A DNA stretch of 64,000 nucleotides, taken from positions 31,176,555 to 31,240,554 of the forward strand of contig OX940870.1 of NCBI GenBank assembly GCA_954871525.1, in the 5' to 3' direction. Of the stretch, positions 37,039 through 48,460 are shown one piece after another. Both the position numbers and the translations under genes were made by a program. Each line of letters begins with the position of its first letter. The stretch's first letter is position 1. Source of the DNA: Parietaria judaica (lineage: Eukaryota; Streptophyta; Magnoliopsida; Rosales; Urticaceae). The notes under the pieces are model-generated. The model made no database searches. It had not been told where the DNA came from and worked only from the letters and a program-made list of their open reading frames with translations.

Positions 37039-40000
37039 ATCTCTTACTAATTATGTGATTACAGATTCTTGGGGTTTACGAGTGGGATGGTTGCAACCCA
37101 ATGCCCCCGGAGTTTTGGTTTTACCCTTCTGTCGTTCCTCTTCATCCATGTAAGTAACTATATATCTCATTATATATTTATTATATATATAATGATCATG
37201 TGCTGAATTAAAATTATATGTACTCAAGGACAATATATATGTATGTGTATTGCAGCAAAAATGTTCTGCTACTGCCGACTGACGTTCATGCCTATGTCGT
37301 ACTTCTACGGTCGGAAGTTTGTTGGCCAAATAACGCCTTTGATCGAGCAGCTGAGAGAAGAGATCTACAACGAGCCGTACAAGACGATCAAGTGGAGCAA
37401 CATGCGACATGTGTGCTGCGAGGCCGACAACTACTATCCCCACGGAAGAGTTCAAAAGCTGCTGTGGGACACCGTGTACTATGTCGGTGAGTCGTTCATC
37501 AACACCTGGCCTTTCACTAAGATCAGGGAGAGAGCGGTGGCGAAAGCGATGAGTCACATTCACTACGAAGACGAGCACAGTCGATACATCACGATCGGAT
37601 GTGTGGAGAAGCCACTGATGATGCTCGCTTGTTGGGCCGAGGATCCCAACGGGGAGGCTTTCAAGAAGCATATCCCAAGGGTCGCCGATTATCTATGGGT
37701 AGCCGAGGACGGGGTCACTATGCAAGTACGTCTATCTAAATCAGTTTCTAATTTCTTTGCACTTTGCAGGGTTATAAACAATTTTTTCTTTTTATATAAC
37801 CATGTGTATACATACAAACAGAGCTTTGGAAGTCAGTCGTGGGATTGCAGTCTCGCGGTTCAAGCCCTTCTCGCGGGCAACATCAACGACGAGATCGCCT
37901 CTGTCTTGAGAAAAGCACACGAGTTTTTGAAGGATTCTCAAGTGAGAGAGGACCTCCCTGACCACTTGGACCATTTCCGGCACATATCGAAAGGAGCGTG
38001 GACTTTCTCGGACAGAGATCACGGATGGCAAGTTTCCGATTGCACCGCAGAAGGTCTCAAGGTGAACAACTTCGTCTATATATGTATATATATACAAGAA
38101 AATTGTACGAAATACCCAATTTTGTGTCAAACTTTTTAAGAAATGCTCATTTGCGAGAGTAAAAAACACACACAATTGGCAGTTTTTTAAAAGATTTGAT
38201 ACAAAATGAGCATTTCGTTCATTTACCCTATAATATATAGTCTTCGACAACAAACTAAGACATATAGTTATGACTCCACAATGGCTAATTATAATGATAT
38301 ATACGACAGTGCTGTTTGCTATTCGAGATGATGTCACCGGAGCTTGTCGGCGAGCCGATGCCAGCAGAGCACATGTACGACTCCGTCAACGTCATAATGT
38401 CTCTTCAGGTGATCATGACCCCGCGCTCTTCTCCTTCCGCACTGTTTATACAGTAATATATACAGGTATAGATATACTGATAGCCTTATGTATATAACAG
38501 AGTCCAAATGGAGGCGTGTCTGCCTGGGAGCAAACCGGAGCTCCAAAATGGTTGGAGGTACGACCACACACTTGAATTCAATATATAATATTTATGTACT
38601 ACATGGAGTATAAATATCATGTTTTGTGTTGGTCATTTAGTGGCTCAACCCTGTGGAATTTTTGGAGGACCTCGTCATCGAGTACGAGTGAGTAAATATA
38701 TAAAAAAAAATTGCTTCATTATGAAGATAGATGAGTTCTAACATGTCAAAATAATTTGCAGGTACATAGAGTGCACGTCATCGTCGATCCAAGCACTGAA
38801 TCTGTTCAAGAAGTTGCATCCCGGCCACCGAAGGAAGGAGGTTGACGAGTTCATCACAAACGCCGCAAATTACCTTGAAGACATACAAATGCCCGACGGG
38901 TCTTGGTACGGAAACTGGGGAATATGCTTTGTGTATGGCACGTGGTTCGCCATTAGAGGATTGGAGGCTGCTGGGCGTCACTACTACAACTGCCAAGCCG
39001 TCCGGAAAGGCGTCGACTTCTTACTTGCCACCCAAAGAGACGACGGCGGTTGGGCCGAGAGTTACACTTCATGCACCAAAAAGGTATATATATTGCTAGC
39101 TCAGGTGGTTAAGTATTTAAGTTCATTATCTCAATCTTAATTTTTTCAGGTGTATACGCCGTTTGAGGGCGATCACTCCAACTTGGTCCAGACCGCGTTA
39201 GGGATGATGGGTTTAATCCACGGTAGACAGGTAGGTATATATAATGTTTATTGGTAATATAGGTCACAATTGATTATAACGTATTTACTTAAATATATCT
39301 ATATATATTTCTATAGGCTGAGAGAGATCCAACTCCTATCCACCGTGCGGCAAAACTACTAATTAACTCTCAACTAGAAAGTGGAGATTTTCCACAACAG
39401 GTATTTTTTTTTTCTTTCACCACTACTAATTCCTAAAGAGGAGAAAAATAAATAAGGCCATAACATTACGAGTGAACAAAGTCAAAGTTGTGCGCAATAG
39501 TTAGACATATTATTATAGTGTAGAAACTTTCCAACAGTAATTTTTATGAATCAATCACAATTTTGAAATTAAAGTTATGAAGTTCTAACATTTGTATATG
39601 AAAAATATAAAATTATATAGATATATATTTTTTGAAAAAGACGAAGACATATATTGTGGAGGGAAATAGAAAAATGAAGGGTATTTTAAAGAAAAAGGTA
39701 GAAAAATAGGTACAAAATGAATTAATGAAACAATGAGTATTTTCTTAAAAAATTTGCACATGAATGAGTGTGTTGTTAATTTATCATTTTGTAAAATGGT
39801 CATACCACACATTGATTTTCATTTTTTTTTGCAAAAAAAGTTATGTTATACAATGACAAAAATACCAAGTCATTTATAAGGATGGAAATACAAGATTTAA
39901 GGATTATACATTAGGACTATATAAATACAAACACGGACTAACTCTTAAATTTTTTTGCCAAATTTTTAATATATTAGCACAAGTATATTATATATATAGA

Positions 40001-40326
40001 TGTATATATACCAAATCAATATTGTGAGGCTAAAAGTTAGTAAGTCAAGGGTCTCCATGACACATTGCTTTTTTCAACCCATAATATATTTGGAAGGTCG
40101 ATATTTTCCAACGTCAATGGAATAACAATATTTTAATGCTGTAGAATCTCAGTATATTTGAGGACTCGCGTATCCTTATTTAATTATTGGGCTCTTATCT
40201 TATTGACAGGAACTTATGGGAGTTTTCATGAGGAATTGCATGTTGCACTACGCCGCGTATAGGAATATTTTTCCCATTTGGGCATTGGCCGAATTTCGTA
40301 ATTTGATCCCATTACCTTCTCAATAA
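33797..40326 (+). CDS. OSC1: oxidosqualene cyclase (amyrin/lupeol synthase-like)
   Basis: Thirteen exons: 33797-33997, 36410-36595, 36678-36965, 37065-37149, 37256-37725, 37822-38061, 38310-38408, 38501-38557, 38641-38687, 38762-39083, 39150-39230, 39317-39400, 40210-40326. All introns are GT-AG; the joined frame gives 758 aa, typical for plant OSCs. The enzyme folds 2,3-oxidosqualene and cyclises it to a triterpene alcohol at the endoplasmic reticulum or lipid droplet membrane. DCTAE (483-487) carries the catalytic aspartate that protonates the epoxide. QW-type repeats are clear ([26 protein letters not shown]). The product motif at 256-261 reads MFCYCR, with Phe where beta-amyrin synthases usually have Trp and lupeol synthases Leu, so the product is open. 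Intron 1 holds a Mutator-like element. A cycloartenol synthase is unlikely because MWCHCR is absent. Confidence 0.95.
34839..35724. mobile_element. Mutator-like TIR element in OSC1 intron 1, carrying array sequence
   Basis: Two inverted arms of about 142 bp (34839-34980 and 35583-35724) begin GGGATAATAGCGGCAAAAG. A perfect 9-bp direct repeat, TTATATTTA, flanks it (34830-34838 and 35725-35733), the size typical of Mutator. The interior at 34991-35221 matches the 675-bp array unit of 4141-6710, in particular 4227-4457. A second interior block of about 145 bp is duplicated in tandem (35221-35365 and 35440-35585). No transposase is present. Confidence 0.92.
37000..37036. repeat. (TA)n tract in OSC1 intron 3
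   Basis: A simple AT dinucleotide run inside the 99-nt intron between exons 3 and 4. Confidence 0.8.
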
Positions 40327-43257
40327 AGTATATCAACGAAGAGAAAACCATGCAACTAAAAATACTATTAAGAATAATTTGTATGTAATTATAGTGTATA
40401 AGAAATATATAGAGAGAGAGAGACACAGGATGAGACTTTAAAAAGTATGTGAGCAAATTGGGACAATGCTCATTGTAAGAAATCTACTAAAGAAAGAAGA
40501 TTAAATTGTTCTGTCAAGAAGAATTGGCGAGTGATCAATGATCATGCTCTACATTATATTTTAGTTCCTGCAAATAAAACTATGTTCTGTATATTCCAGC
40601 TAGTCCTTCAAATGTCTAAAATATATGTTAACCGACAATAGATATTTTTTTTTATAAAACCTGGACCCGGATTGGTCCGGGTCCGTTTTTGTTGTTGTTG
40701 TTGTTTTTTTTTTCCCGGACCCGGGTTGATCCGGGTCCGTATTTTTATTTTGTTTTATTTTTTGGGATGAAAATTATTTTAAAAAAATCCCGGACCCGGA
40801 AAAGTCCGGATCCGTGTTTTTCCGGACCCGGATATGTCCGGATCTGGGTTTAAAAAAAATTTATTGTCCGGCTTGGTGAACCCTTAGGCATTTGAAAGAC
40901 TAATTCCAGCCCTTTTATATTGCGGTGTCCTTCTACACGCGTCGACCACGAAAAAAAAACAGTCCCTTCGTTGCAACCTTTGTTATTGGAGAGTCCGCTC
41001 TCTGTGTCCGTCATTAGCAGCATAACTGCACCGGCAACGCCGCCCGTGCTCATGCACTGCGACGAGGTCCTTCTCCTTCACTGCTGCGTGGAGGACCTGA
41101 TTCCAGCAAAAAATAAAACGAATATAGCCACACAAGTACAATCTTGAGGTTTTTATGCGGCTAATATCTCTTTATTTTATATAATAATTTTTATTTATAT
41201 AATTTATTTTTGAGTTAATTGTGGAGCCCGCATTGGTGCGTTGTCATTTCACAACCCAAAACACTAAATGCAATAAATTGATAGTTTTTTTTTTTTGCCA
41301 CAAAATATGAGCATGGGTGACTGCAATAAAATGATATTTATTAAATTTTGAACATAAATATTTAAGTATATTTGTCACTAAATTTAGACATATTTAAGTA
41401 TCAACGTGCAATAAAAACATATTTGAGCATTTCCGTGGCAACTACCCCATTTTATAATATGGGTTTAAAATTAGTTTAAAAGCTTGAAAGTTTATTAATA
41501 ACATCGTACTATTTTAAAAATTATCATCACATATATAAGTTAGATCATGCATCACCAAATTTTCATGTAAATTTAACCATTACAAAAAAGTTATGCACAT
41601 AATTATACTTAAATGAGAGATACATTATTATGCTATTGATTTAGAGTCTAATGAAATTATGATGTGCATACCTATATAAGAATTAAGAAGGCATTATGAA
41701 TCCATTCCAAAATTGAGTTAACCTACATATGTGTAGTGGATATTCAGGAAAAAAACGGATTGGATAAGTGTGTTCAATAATTTTTTTTACAAGGTCCTTA
41801 ACTTTTTGCAAATAGTACGATGACCCAAATTAGATAAAGGGTGAATAAAAGATATACTCATTAAATAAATTTTGATGTGCAAATTTGTCTCAATTGAGAC
41901 ACAACATGTTACATGCAATGTCAAATTTAATTAATTTTTATTTCACATTTAAAATCCGCAAAAAGATTAAAAAAATGATAATAACGATCTAAAGCCAACC
42001 ACGAGCCAATTAAGGATCTAAGGCCAAAGCCCACGAGCCACAACTCAGAAAGCAAAGGCACATAATATGGACTCCGAACTCAAACATATAAATTTTTTAG
42101 GGTAAAATTGTCCGCTTAGTCAAATGATAACTCGAAATTCCCCATCTGAAAAACATGAGGCGTAGCATACCAACGGCTATCTTCAGTCTAGAGATCCAGC
42201 TCGGTGCATGATTTAATCGCTAGTAAAAGTACACACATCAGCTCGGAATTTAGTCCAAGTACACACGTCACTTCGAAGGCAAGCCTTCAACTCAAATCCC
42301 CATTCTCCTAAATTCGAGCAAGTTTCAACGGGAAGAATCAAGCCTAAAAATATCAAGCTCAAGCTCCAAGATACGCACACGAGCCTTCAAGCATTATTCA
42401 CTTTTTCTCTGCGAATTGATTGTACTCAATTCGTGATTTAAATACACATTATTCACTTATATTTCATATTTTACTATACTTATTTAATATATTTTCCTAT
42501 ACAAATTTCAAAACTTCATAACTATAATTTAAAACTCTGATTGATTTATAAAATTACATTTTGAAAGATTCTGAAAAGAGCAATTTAATTATAGGCGTGA
42601 AGATATAATTTTGATGTACTTATTATTAAATAATGTATGTTTAAAAATTAAAATATATATGTTAGTTTAATACATATATGTATTTGTTTACAAATGGTAG
42701 GAAATTTGCATTTATGCAATTTTAGTTACTAATCTATGATAAAGTTACACATTTGTATTTTTTTTACTTATATGTAATTTTAATTACGTATATGTAAAAA
42801 TAAATTTATAAAGCACAAAGCTCATCTTCAGTAAAGAAAAATTCCAAAGAGTATTTTGTATAGGAAACTTATCTATAAAGAATGTTACACATTTGTATAG
42901 GAAAAAAAATTAAATTATATAAATATATAAAAAAAATTATATAAAATAATGAAAATGGGTGCAAAAGACACGTGTTAGTGTGTAAACGTGTTAGTTAAAG
43001 GATTTTTTTATAGGAAAACTGGTAAGAGAATGGGTGTGAAATGATTAAATGAAACTAAGAGTCTTTGTAAAAGATCTGCTTAAGAATGAGTACTTTGCTA
43101 AGTTTTCATTATATAAAAGTTCAATCTCGCTTATCCAGTTTGAACTTTGAATGAATATTCATTTCTGTCTCTGAATTATTTTTGCATTTGGTTTGAATGT
43201 AAATTATGACTGGACTATCAGAAAGAGTATTTGATATAAAGCGGACTATGAAGAACA
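40327..43257. other. Intergenic region downstream of OSC1
   Basis: A GC-palindrome block at 40660-40860 is described separately. ORFs at 40920-41147 (plus) and 40850-41053 (minus) overlap and match nothing known. The stretch 41980-42450 (CACGAGCC, CTCGAATT-like motifs and AAATACACATTATTCAC) may be an old LTR fragment. No gene is supported. Confidence 0.45.
40660..40860. repeat. Cluster of GGACCCGG palindromes downstream of OSC1
   Basis: Four near-palindromes built on CGGACCCGG..TCCGGGTCCG lie at about 40662-40685, 40713-40738, 40790-40816 and 40823-40849, separated by T-rich DNA. Similar motifs occur at 59430-59483, downstream of OSC2, and near 32885-32920. They may be subterminal repeats of a transposon, but no inverted ends or target duplication were found. 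Confidence 0.6.
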
Positions 43258-45247
43258 TGTCTTTGCGAGATAAAACTCGATTTTTTCAAGCAAAAGCTCA
43301 ATTTTTTATGATCATAAAACTAATTACACGTGTAAGTGTTGGACTACAATATATAAAACTATAAAGCAATCAAATTTGATGTAATCTTCCAAAAATAATA
43401 ACAATCAATTAAGAGCATAAATGAAAAGAACAAATGCAAATAATATCTAATAAAAGAGAATAAATCATAAAATGATTTAACGAGATTTAGTTGCCAATTG
43501 TAGTCCTTGTGTGCTTCACGTTCTTCATCATTCTCACGATGGGGAGAAAATTCATCCTTGAATTTGGAGCGTTGATTGGTATTGCAAACTCCGCCGCCAT
43601 CGCCGTGCTTGTGTCGGCGCTGTAAAACGATTTCCTTGGATCTATATTTCCCTCGAGGTTGCACAATGTCTTCAACGCATCTCTTTCTCCCGTCACGGTT
43701 ATGTGTGCGCCTCTATGGATCACTATTCTCGATACCACATTTGTTGACATTCATTGTCGTGCTCGACTTGATTTTTGGAGCCTCGCTCACAGTCATCACG
43801 ACCATCACTACAATGGACTCGCACGGTGCGGCAACTTCGGATGCCTTGTTCGAATCAAAACTATCTCATCATATGTGCAAGCCCGGCCCTCAGGGAAGGA
43901 GGGCGAGGCGGTTGCCTTGGGCCCCCCATCCCAAGGGGCCCCATCTCCGTTCGTCTCGCCGGCGTCCGGCGATAGTCACCAGGAAAGTTGAACGCAGAGG
44001 TAAGAAAAAGTTTGAAGAAGAAGGTCAAAGCTAGAAGAATCTGAAAAATCATGTTGGTAATATAAATAATTGGGACCCACTTTCATATCACCTCTTTACT
44101 TTTTTATTTCATTTTTAATGTAATTTTTATTGTGTCCGGTAAATATGGCGCTATCCACGTATGAGAAAGAATTTGTAAGGTCCATTATTAATTTTTATAT
44201 TTTATTTTTCTATTAAACATATTCCCACCAATTATTTACTATTACTATTAATTACGGTTTTTAATACTTTGATTATGAAATCAAATTCTACTTGTATACT
44301 TATTTTAGTTATTTATATATATATTATAATCACCGGCACTCACTCACTCCTTATTTATAAAAACAGATAAGAAGAAATATTTATATTCTTAAATCTTAAT
44401 ATAACATCACATTGCCTAAATAAAATAAAGTAAAATAAAACATCACATTTAACATTTAACGTGGTAGACAATTTAACATCAAATGTTATTGTCGTACACA
44501 ACCTTGTCAACGTTGCCGTAGAAACTTTCGGCGTACTCCGCCTCATCATACACGGGCTTTTCGTAAACGGCTTCGTCGTACTCATCGTACACGCGTTCGT
44601 CATACTCCGTCTCGCCGTAAATCGACTTGCCCTACAAAGCCTCACCGTGCTCTGCCTCATCGTACGTCATTTTGTCGTACTCCGGGCTTGCCATCTGGAA
44701 CGCCTCCACCCATCGCGCATCTTCTGGGACCGCCGCACGTCGACGCATCACGTGACCGTAGCCGCCAAAATTCTGCCCGAACAGGTTCACTCGGTCCTCG
44801 GTGTCGGACTCGTCTTCGCATCGTTGCTCGGTTTGATTATGCATCATTGCATCCATCTGACGGATCAAAACAAAATCCATCGACCTCTTCTCGTCTCACC
44901 ATATCCTTAACGAAAGCGTCGCGAACGGCTCGCTTCTTCAGTGCTAGTGCACACAAACGAGTGGCTCTGATACGTCTTTGCGAGATAAAATTCGACTTTC
45001 TCAAGCAAAAGCTTAATTTTTTATCATCATAAAACTAATTATACTTTTAGAGTTGTGACTATAGTATATAGGAAGCAATAAAGTAATCAAATGTGATGTA
45101 ATCTTCCTAAAATAAAAGCAATCAATTAAGAGCATAAATAAAAAGAATAAATACAAATAATATCTAATGAAAGAGAATAAATCATAAAATAAATTCAGGA
45201 GATTTAGTTGTCAATTGTAGTCCTTGTGTGCTGCACGATCTTCATCA
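43258..45247 (-). mobile_element. Small non-autonomous LTR retroelement
   Basis: Direct repeats of about 273 bp (43258-43530 and 44974-45247) start GTCTTTGCGAGATAAAA and end TTCATCA on the plus strand. On the minus strand they run TGATGAAG...CAAAGAC(A), as LTRs do. The minus-strand sequence next to the 5' LTR reads TATCAGAGCCACTCG, a partial initiator-Met primer site. The 1.4-kb interior has no protease, integrase or reverse transcriptase. No matching 5-bp target duplication was seen, so the insertion is old or the ends are slightly off. The LTRs have clearly diverged. Confidence 0.7.
44461..44880 (-). pseudogene. Broken ORF with Tyr-Asp-Glu repeats in the small LTR element
   Basis: The minus-strand frame from ATG 44880-44878 runs 82 codons to a TAG at 44632-44634, then stays open to a TGA near 44478. 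Residues before the stop are acidic and Met/Gln-rich. Both sides of the stop encode short tyrosine/acidic repeats (YDKMTYDEAE before it; VYDEYDEAVYEKPVYDEAEY after it). Continuity of the pattern across the TAG suggests a single former ORF broken by one nonsense change. I recognise no family; a degenerate Gag-like product is possible. Confidence 0.5.
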
Positions 45248-45403
45248 GTACTCTATTCACAATCAGAGTGATCTTCTACATAATTAAAATCCTTCTCAAG
45301 ATGTATGTGATATATATAGAAGTATTATATCATAGACACATGTATATTTATGTTTATACGTCCTACACGAATGGAAGACTAGTATGTTTATAGTATTAAT
45401 AAC

Positions 45404-46312
45404 TGCTGGTCACAAGCTCGGCGACAAGCAAGCTTGACTTTGTCTGTGAGTCACGGACGCTACACTTGACTCAGCCTATCGGGATTGACTTTCAGTCAAC
45501 ACCCGAGGACAGGAATCAAACCTCACACTCTATATAAGTCTCATCGGTGAAGCGGTTATGATCAACCCAGAAATAACAGAATCACAACGACTTAGAGAAA
45601 AGAGCCAAACAGATTCTAGAGAGAGAGAGAGACTCTGAGAGGATCTTAGAGAGAGAAACCCGTGGAGTGCCAGGAAAGCTCTGAAGAATCACCGGAGAAG
45701 AAGGACGCGGTGGAACGCGACGGAGAATCACGACGGAGACGAAGGCGACGTACAGTGCTTCGAGTTTCTCAGAGGTGGTCATCGCGGCGTCATGGATCTT
45801 CTTCAAGGTTGGTGATTCGTCTCTATCTCCGTGGATCGGTTGAGAAACCCAAGGGAATCGTACGGGGATTGTAAGTGGTGGGTTAACCGTAAAGAGAGAG
45901 TCTGTACAGTCGGGAATCGACCAAGACGGTGTCGCCGGAGGAGTGTGACGGAGTTAGCCGTGGGTCAGAGAGGTTCGCCGAAGAGAGACGACGGAGAAGA
46001 GACAGAGCAAGGGCCACGACGGGGAGTATCAAAGATTGAGTCTTGATCAGAATCAGAGAGTCATCGAACTTCAGAAGAGAAGAAGAAGCTGCGATCGACA
46101 AGGCGTGTTTAGCTCTTTACGATAAGGGGTATCGTTGTAGAAAGGGTGTATTTCTGGGGAAAGTACCCATCTTTGAGACTTTTGTACAAACCTTGTGTGT
46201 TGTGTATAAATAAAGTAGATTCTTATCCACTGTTATTAGTTTGTCATAATTCCGCAACTTTTGCCTTCTTCAAGAAGTGAATCTTGACCGGGTTGTTGGT
46301 GAAAACCCAACA
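45404..46312 (+). repeat. 5' LTR of the Gag-only Copia element
   Basis: Runs TGCTGG...CCAACA, 909 bp. A TATA box (CTATATAAG) lies near 45530 and an AATAAA polyadenylation signal near 46208, consistent with U3-R-U5 order. The small ORFs inside it are not genes. The first base pair group (TGCTGG) differs by one base from the 3' LTR (TGTTGG). Confidence 0.95.
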
Positions 46313-46313
46313 A

Positions 46314-46326
46314 GTGGTATCAGAGT
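46314..46326 (+). other. tRNA-iMet primer-binding site
   Basis: GTGGTATCAGAGTG sits two bases after the 5' LTR end and matches the plant initiator-methionine tRNA primer pattern TGGTATCAGAG. Confidence 0.9.
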
Positions 46327-46384
46327 GAGGAACGTCGTCGAACCGTGGACGGGTTCGTCGAAGGATCAAGAACCGGATATCAAG

Positions 46385-48406
46385 ATGTCAGGGGCAAAAT
46401 ATGACATGGAAAAGTTCACTGGAAAAAATGACTTTGGTCTCTGGAAAATGAAGATGAGGGCGATGATGGTTCAACAGGGAGTGGATGTGGCTCTTCGCGA
46501 CGAGAAGGATTTGCCGAAGTTCTCGTCCGATGAGAGGAAAGAGGAGATTTTCCAGAAGGCACATAGTGCTCTGATTTTGAGCCTCGATGATCGTGTCCTG
46601 AGGGAAATCACCGAGGAAACCACTGCCCGAGGGATTTGGCTTAAGCTCGATGAGCTGTATAACACGAGAAGTCTCAACAGCCGGCTTGTGCTCAAGAAGA
46701 GATTGTACTCGTTCAAGATGCCACCGGGGAAATCCTTTGAAGATCATTATGATGACTTCAAGAGGATCATCTTGGATCTCGAGAACTGCAAAGTCAAGAT
46801 CGAGGGAGAAGACAAGGCATTGTTATTGCTTGGTTCTCTCCCCGACGACTATGAAATCCTCTACGACATTCTGGTCTTCGGAAAGGAAACCCTTACCGTC
46901 GGTCAGGTTACCGACGCGATAAAGGGTAAGCTTGAGAAGAACAAGTTCGTCAAGCCGGATCGAGGAGGAGAGAGTCTCTCGATGAACCGAGGAAGACCAG
47001 AGAAGAGGGATAAGGCGAAGTGGACGCCATCGGACAAATCAGTTTCGAGAACGAGGAGCTTCAAGTGTTATAATTGCGACAAGGAAGGGCACATGAAGAG
47101 AAACTGCCCAGAACTAAACGCCAATAGACCCTTTGATAAGAACCGGAAATCAGAGGCGGCATGCTCGACGCAGTACACATTGGAAGTGGATATGCCCGAG
47201 GTGCTAAACGTCTCGACGGGAGTTGTGCCAACAGCATGGATCCTGGATTCAGGAACCTTTTTGCACATGAGTGGAGTGAGAAGGTGGTTCGAAGAGTTTC
47301 AGGAAGACGATGAGGGGAAGTCAGTCTCCACGGGCACCGAAGAGTGTTGCTCGGTAGGTGGAGTTGGCACCATCAAGTTGAAACTCGAAGATGGGTCATC
47401 GAGGACCCTGAACCAGGTTAGATTCGTACCCAACCTTAAGCGAAATTTCATCTCACTTGGAATGCTTGAGGATTTGGGGTATAAATGGAAAACAGTAAAG
47501 AGTGGCTTGGAAGTTACGATGGGCGGAAAGCTATTTCTCAGCGCTTATCGGAAGAATGGGATTTATATCCTACGAGGAGCTACGGCCGATAAGAAGGGTT
47601 TTTCGTTCGAGGTGGAGCAACCCGAAGAGGCTTATCGAGAAAGCTCATCGCGAGGATGGATTCCCAATAAGATGCCAAAACTGATGAAGGAAGTTCCGAT
47701 GACTGGAATTCCCGATGAGGTGTCGAAAATCCCCGATGAGGTTTTTCGACAATGTGGTCCAGCGATGAGAAGTGCCCGAAGAGGTAGGTCCGATGAGCTT
47801 ACCCGAACATACGTTCACGACAAGGTCTCGCGACGAGACTTCAAAAATAAGGCACTCGAGCAAGCTGCTCGAATAGGGACCACGAAGAGGGCTGTTCGGA
47901 AACCCGACGAGAAGAACCAAAGGAGCCGCGACGAGAAGCGTCGCGATGACTTCCTCGAAGAAGAGGAACAGCGAGCAGCGGCAAGGCAAGCTAAAAGCGA
48001 TGACGAGAAAGACGATGAGCTAGCCCAGAATAAGGAAGAGCGAGGAGATATCACAGCGACGAGGAGTTCCGCTGGTGATGAATCTTCGACAAGCACTCTC
48101 AACACAGAGGATTGGCGAGAAGCCATGAAGAAGCTCTCCAGGGTTATCGAGGAAACCTTGGCTATGGAGCGAAGAGGAATGAAGACAAGGTATCTTCAAG
48201 AAGAGGGCCAGGATACTTCATCGCAGCACAAAGAGAAGACCTCGACGGGAAAAGAGGTGCGTTTTGTGGCTGAAATTGAAGTGGCTAAGGAAGGCTTTCG
48301 GAGCAAAGCTATCATCGAAGATTTCGATGAGGAAGAAGACCTGTTCGGGGTTTGTGGTCTCAAACTCGAACAGGAAGGCGATGGTAGAGGTTGCCCGAGC
48401 TTCTAA
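46385..48406 (+). CDS. Copia Gag with protease-like segment and charged C-terminal tail
   Basis: The ORF gives 673 aa from ATG 46385; the frame is also open upstream into the LTR, but this is the first ATG, in a good context (AAGATGT). Order: DUF4219-like start (KFTGKNDFGLWKMKM), UBN2/retrotran_gag_2 (about 50-180), a CCHC zinc knuckle at 228-241 (CYNCDKEGHMKRNC), a Copia protease-like motif ILDSGT (Asp 288), then a GAG-pre-integrase-like segment (NLKRNFISLGMLEDLGY). Where integrase should begin, it changes to a highly charged Glu/Lys/Arg/Asp-rich tail of about 230 residues, probably partly coiled coil. Gag would form virus-like particles around element RNA. No frameshift or internal stop is present. 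Whether the protease segment is active is unclear, since the usual His-containing C-terminal part is hard to place. Confidence 0.92.
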   Translation: MSGAKYDMEKFTGKNDFGLWKMKMRAMMVQQGVDVALRDEKDLPKFSSDERKEEIFQKAHSALILSLDDRVLREITEETTARGIWLKLDELYNTRSLNSRLVLKKRLYSFKMPPGKSFEDHYDDFKRIILDLENCKVKIEGEDKALLLLGSLPDDYEILYDILVFGKETLTVGQVTDAIKGKLEKNKFVKPDRGGESLSMNRGRPEKRDKAKWTPSDKSVSRTRSFKCYNCDKEGHMKRNCPELNANRPFDKNRKSEAACSTQYTLEVDMPEVLNVSTGVVPTAWILDSGTFLHMSGVRRWFEEFQEDDEGKSVSTGTEECCSVGGVGTIKLKLEDGSSRTLNQVRFVPNLKRNFISLGMLEDLGYKWKTVKSGLEVTMGGKLFLSAYRKNGIYILRGATADKKGFSFEVEQPEEAYRESSSRGWIPNKMPKLMKEVPMTGIPDEVSKIPDEVFRQCGPAMRSARRGRSDELTRTYVHDKVSRRDFKNKALEQAARIGTTKRAVRKPDEKNQRSRDEKRRDDFLEEEEQRAAARQAKSDDEKDDELAQNKEERGDITATRSSAGDESSTSTLNTEDWREAMKKLSRVIEETLAMERRGMKTRYLQEEGQDTSSQHKEKTSTGKEVRFVAEIEVAKEGFRSKAIIEDFDEEEDLFGVCGLKLEQEGDGRGCPSF

Positions 48407-48449
48407 GCTCGGGGTGACAAGGCTGATGAAGAGTTAGCGTCAGAGACTC

Positions 48450-48460
48450 AAGGTGGAGAT
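48450..48460 (+). other. Polypurine tract of the Gag-only Copia element
   Basis: AAGGTGGAGAT lies immediately before the 3' LTR and matches the plant Copia plus-strand primer pattern (GGTGGAGATTG). Confidence 0.85.

Noticed and set aside
37051..37671. 206-aa minus-strand ORF across OSC1 exons 4-5
   Set aside because: Antisense shadow of a clear cyclase exon; a similar shadow occurs in OSC2 at 56675-57049.
43870..43960. GC-rich GGGCCCC stretch as part of a host gene or a hAT end
   Set aside because: Resembles some hAT terminal sequences, but no inverted partner or 8-bp duplication was found.
45662..46101. Several 70-75 aa ORFs repeated at 48639-49158
   Set aside because: They lie wholly inside the two LTRs of the Copia element and repeat because the LTRs repeat; different frames and both strands are open.
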